The notes under the pieces are model-generated. The model was not told where the DNA came from and searched no databases. It saw nothing but the letters and a program-made list of their open reading frames with translations. DNA of 8,590 bases from contig JACQYX010000121.1 in NCBI GenBank assembly GCA_016207985.1, positions 1-8,590 on the forward strand. Direction: 5' to 3'. This DNA comes from Ignavibacteriales bacterium (lineage in GTDB: Bacteria; Bacteroidota; Ignavibacteria; UBA10030; SZUA-254). The position numbers were made by a program, and so were the translations under genes. Shown here in pieces: positions 7,105 through 8,590 of the stretch (its first letter is position 1; the number at the start of each line of letters is the position of its first letter).

Positions 7105-8148
7105 ATGAAAAAGTTTCTATTTTTGGTTATCATATTCTTGTTAACCTCAATGAATGTTCAATTATCAGCACAGCAAGGGGGGAAGGCTATTATTGCGGGA
7201 CAGGTGATTGATGCGGAAACTGGTGAGCTTCTCGAGAATGTAAATGTTTTCCTCTCATTTACAACAATCGGTACTTCTACATTAAAGAACGGGGGTTTCA
7301 AAATGATCAACATTCCGAGCGGTATCTTTGACCTAATTGTATCACATGTTGGTTATGAGCAGCACGTTGAGACAACTCAAATCAATGAATCTGATTCTTT
7401 GTATTATGAAATCAAACTAGAACCGAAGATATTGCAAACCGGGGAAATCGAAGTAGTTGCCGAAAGTCCGATTGAGTGGAAGAAAAACTTAAATCGATTT
7501 GTAAAGGCATTCATTGGAAAAACTGAGAATGCAAGCGAATGTAAAATTCTGAATCCCGAAGTGTTGGATCTAATTTTCAATGAGGATATAGATACATTAG
7601 TTGCATCATCTGACAGTGTTTTAATAGTCGAGAATGCTGCTCTTGGATATCGAATATATATTATACTGGATCGTTTCATCTGGAATATTGATCAAGATTG
7701 TGGTCATTATGTAATATACCCGCGTTTCGAAGAGATACAGTCACAGATGTCAGAGGAAATGTCGAAGTGGAGTGAAAACCGTCAAAGATGTTACAAGGGA
7801 TCGCTCAAACATTTCTTGCGGTCGATCCAATCAGGTATTGGCGATGAAGAGAATTTTAAAATCTATGCAGGCACTTTAATTAAACTAGGAACTGGTCAGG
7901 GACACTACGTTGATCCCCAAGAGCTGCTTCTCATGTCGGGGATTGATATGCCGGTCAGGAAGTTAATCTTTCCAGATTATTTACGGATCGAATATGGTGG
8001 AAAATTCCAATATAACGAGAGCATCATAAATTTAAGAGAAGAGTATGCTCTCATAGACACTATCGGAAATCTGTTAAATCCGTTATCATTGGAGATAAGT
8101 GGTTTCTGGGCGCAAAAGCGAGTTGCAGAGTTACTGCCGCTCTATTAG
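7105..8148 (+). CDS. Exported carboxypeptidase-regulatory-like domain protein (paralogue 3)
   Basis: 347 residues. The signal peptide covers residues 1-22 (MKKFLFLVIIFLL to LSA|QQ). Residues about 28-105 form the carboxypeptidase-regulatory-like beta-sandwich (AGQVIDAETGELLENV, GGFKMINIPSG, SHVGYE). Residues about 110-347 differ from the two upstream paralogues and match a pattern I associate with Bacteroidota proteins annotated only as carboxypeptidase-like regulatory domain proteins: W125 with NLNRFVKAFIG, then NASECKILNPEVL with C146, then ENAALGYRIYIILDRF at about 176-191, and a late LRIEYGGKF segment. The role of that region is unknown; an envelope or surface location is inferred from the signal peptide. 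A strong ribosome binding site at 7093-7099 fixes the start, 16 bases after the preceding stop. It is the last gene of the close-spaced run before a 111-base gap. Confidence 0.8.
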   Translation: MKKFLFLVIIFLLTSMNVQLSAQQGGKAIIAGQVIDAETGELLENVNVFLSFTTIGTSTLKNGGFKMINIPSGIFDLIVSHVGYEQHVETTQINESDSLYYEIKLEPKILQTGEIEVVAESPIEWKKNLNRFVKAFIGKTENASECKILNPEVLDLIFNEDIDTLVASSDSVLIVENAALGYRIYIILDRFIWNIDQDCGHYVIYPRFEEIQSQMSEEMSKWSENRQRCYKGSLKHFLRSIQSGIGDEENFKIYAGTLIKLGTGQGHYVDPQELLLMSGIDMPVRKLIFPDYLRIEYGGKFQYNESIINLREEYALIDTIGNLLNPLSLEISGFWAQKRVAELLPLY

Positions 8149-8259
8149 TATAATCTGATAACAAAAATGTCTATTGCACCTTGCTGTTTATGATGGAACT
8201 TATTAACTGGGCGTAATGTTTGGATATGTACAATTTTTTTTGATTCCAACGATACTGAT

Positions 8260-8590
8260 ATGAAAAATACCATTCATATAATAATGCTGATGATTTTAAT
8301 CGTGACTTCTGATAACAATATTGCACAAGAGAGAATGAAGTTCAATAAATTAACACCGGATGAAGAGCAGGTAATTGTCCACAAGGGAACGGAAATGCCG
8401 TTCACAGGAAAATACACAGACTTTAAAGAAAAAGGGATGTACATCTGTAAACGATGTAACACTCCGTTATATCGCTCGGTCGATAAGTTCAACTCGCACT
8501 GCGGTTGGCCCAGCTTTGATGACGAGATTCCAGGTGCAGTAAAACATATTCCCGATAAGGATGGTGAGAGAACAGAAATAGTTTGTGTAA
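8260..8590 (+). CDS. msrB: Exported peptide-methionine (R)-S-oxide reductase, 5' part
   Basis: The frame is open to the window end, giving 110 residues of an incomplete gene. The N-terminus (residues 1-23, MKNTIHIIMLMILIV to IAQ) resembles a signal peptide, although D18 makes it imperfect. From about residue 30 the MsrB pattern is clear: LTPDEEQVIVHKGTEMPFTG, then YICKRC with the first zinc-binding CxxC (C63, C66), then FNSHCGWPSFDDEIPGAV (C81), and IVC with C109, which is probably the first cysteine of the second zinc-binding CxxC. The catalytic cysteine near the C-terminus lies beyond the window. MsrB reduces methionine-R-sulfoxide in proteins; the predicted export would place this one in the periplasm or on a membrane, where it would need an electron donor. 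I saw no convincing promoter in the 111-base gap before it. Confidence 0.88.
   Translation, partial: MKNTIHIIMLMILIVTSDNNIAQERMKFNKLTPDEEQVIVHKGTEMPFTGKYTDFKEKGMYICKRCNTPLYRSVDKFNSHCGWPSFDDEIPGAVKHIPDKDGERTEIVCV

Noticed and set aside
8211..8241. Promoter or terminator in the gap before msrB (TAATGTTTG and a run of eight T)
   Set aside because: The TA to TTTG spacing is one base too long, no TTTG sits at the right distance upstream, and no stem precedes the T run.
8274..8492. Antisense open frame over the msrB start
   Set aside because: It is a shadow of the MsrB frame, which has clear family motifs.

Overview
The window is AT-rich by eye and every gene I can support lies on the + strand. 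It reads as chromosomal DNA of a Bacteroidota/Ignavibacteriota-type bacterium. The reasons are several exported proteins with an N-terminal carboxypeptidase-regulatory-like domain, a large protease/propeller/beta-barrel outer-membrane protein, and TTTG / TAnnTTTG promoter-like motifs instead of a -35/-10 pair. The phylum is an inference from gene style; there is no rRNA or marker gene here.

Layout: (1) 27-2978, a 983-residue exported protein with a gluzincin-type HExxH peptidase domain, a TolB/PD40-like beta-propeller and a C-terminal outer-membrane barrel. (2) 2991-3989, a PrsW-family intramembrane protease starting 12 bases downstream, probably cotranscribed. (3) An 86-base gap with promoter-like motifs. 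(4) 4076-4930, an exported thioredoxin-fold protein whose CxxC has become SxxS, followed by a helical TPR-like region. (5) Three tandem paralogues that share a signal peptide and a carboxypeptidase-regulatory-like domain: 4941-6038 (intact), 6058-7088 (broken by an internal out-of-frame deletion) and 7105-8148 (intact, with a different C-terminal region). (6) A 111-base gap. (7) From 8260 to the window end, the 5' part of an exported methionine sulfoxide reductase B.

Genes 4076 to 8148 are spaced by 10 to 19 bases and look like one transcription unit. Nearly all products are predicted to work in the envelope or periplasm: outer-membrane protease/barrel, inner-membrane protease, thioredoxin-like protein, cell-envelope beta-sandwich proteins and a protein-repair enzyme. 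A common role in envelope protein quality control is possible, but only context suggests it.

The most noteworthy features are the decayed middle paralogue, whose downstream frame stays open for about 300 codons; a 41-base perfect repeat shared by the first two paralogues; the SxxS thioredoxin-like protein; and the three-part peptidase/propeller/barrel protein. I saw no tRNA, rRNA, CRISPR array, insertion sequence or convincing rho-independent terminator.
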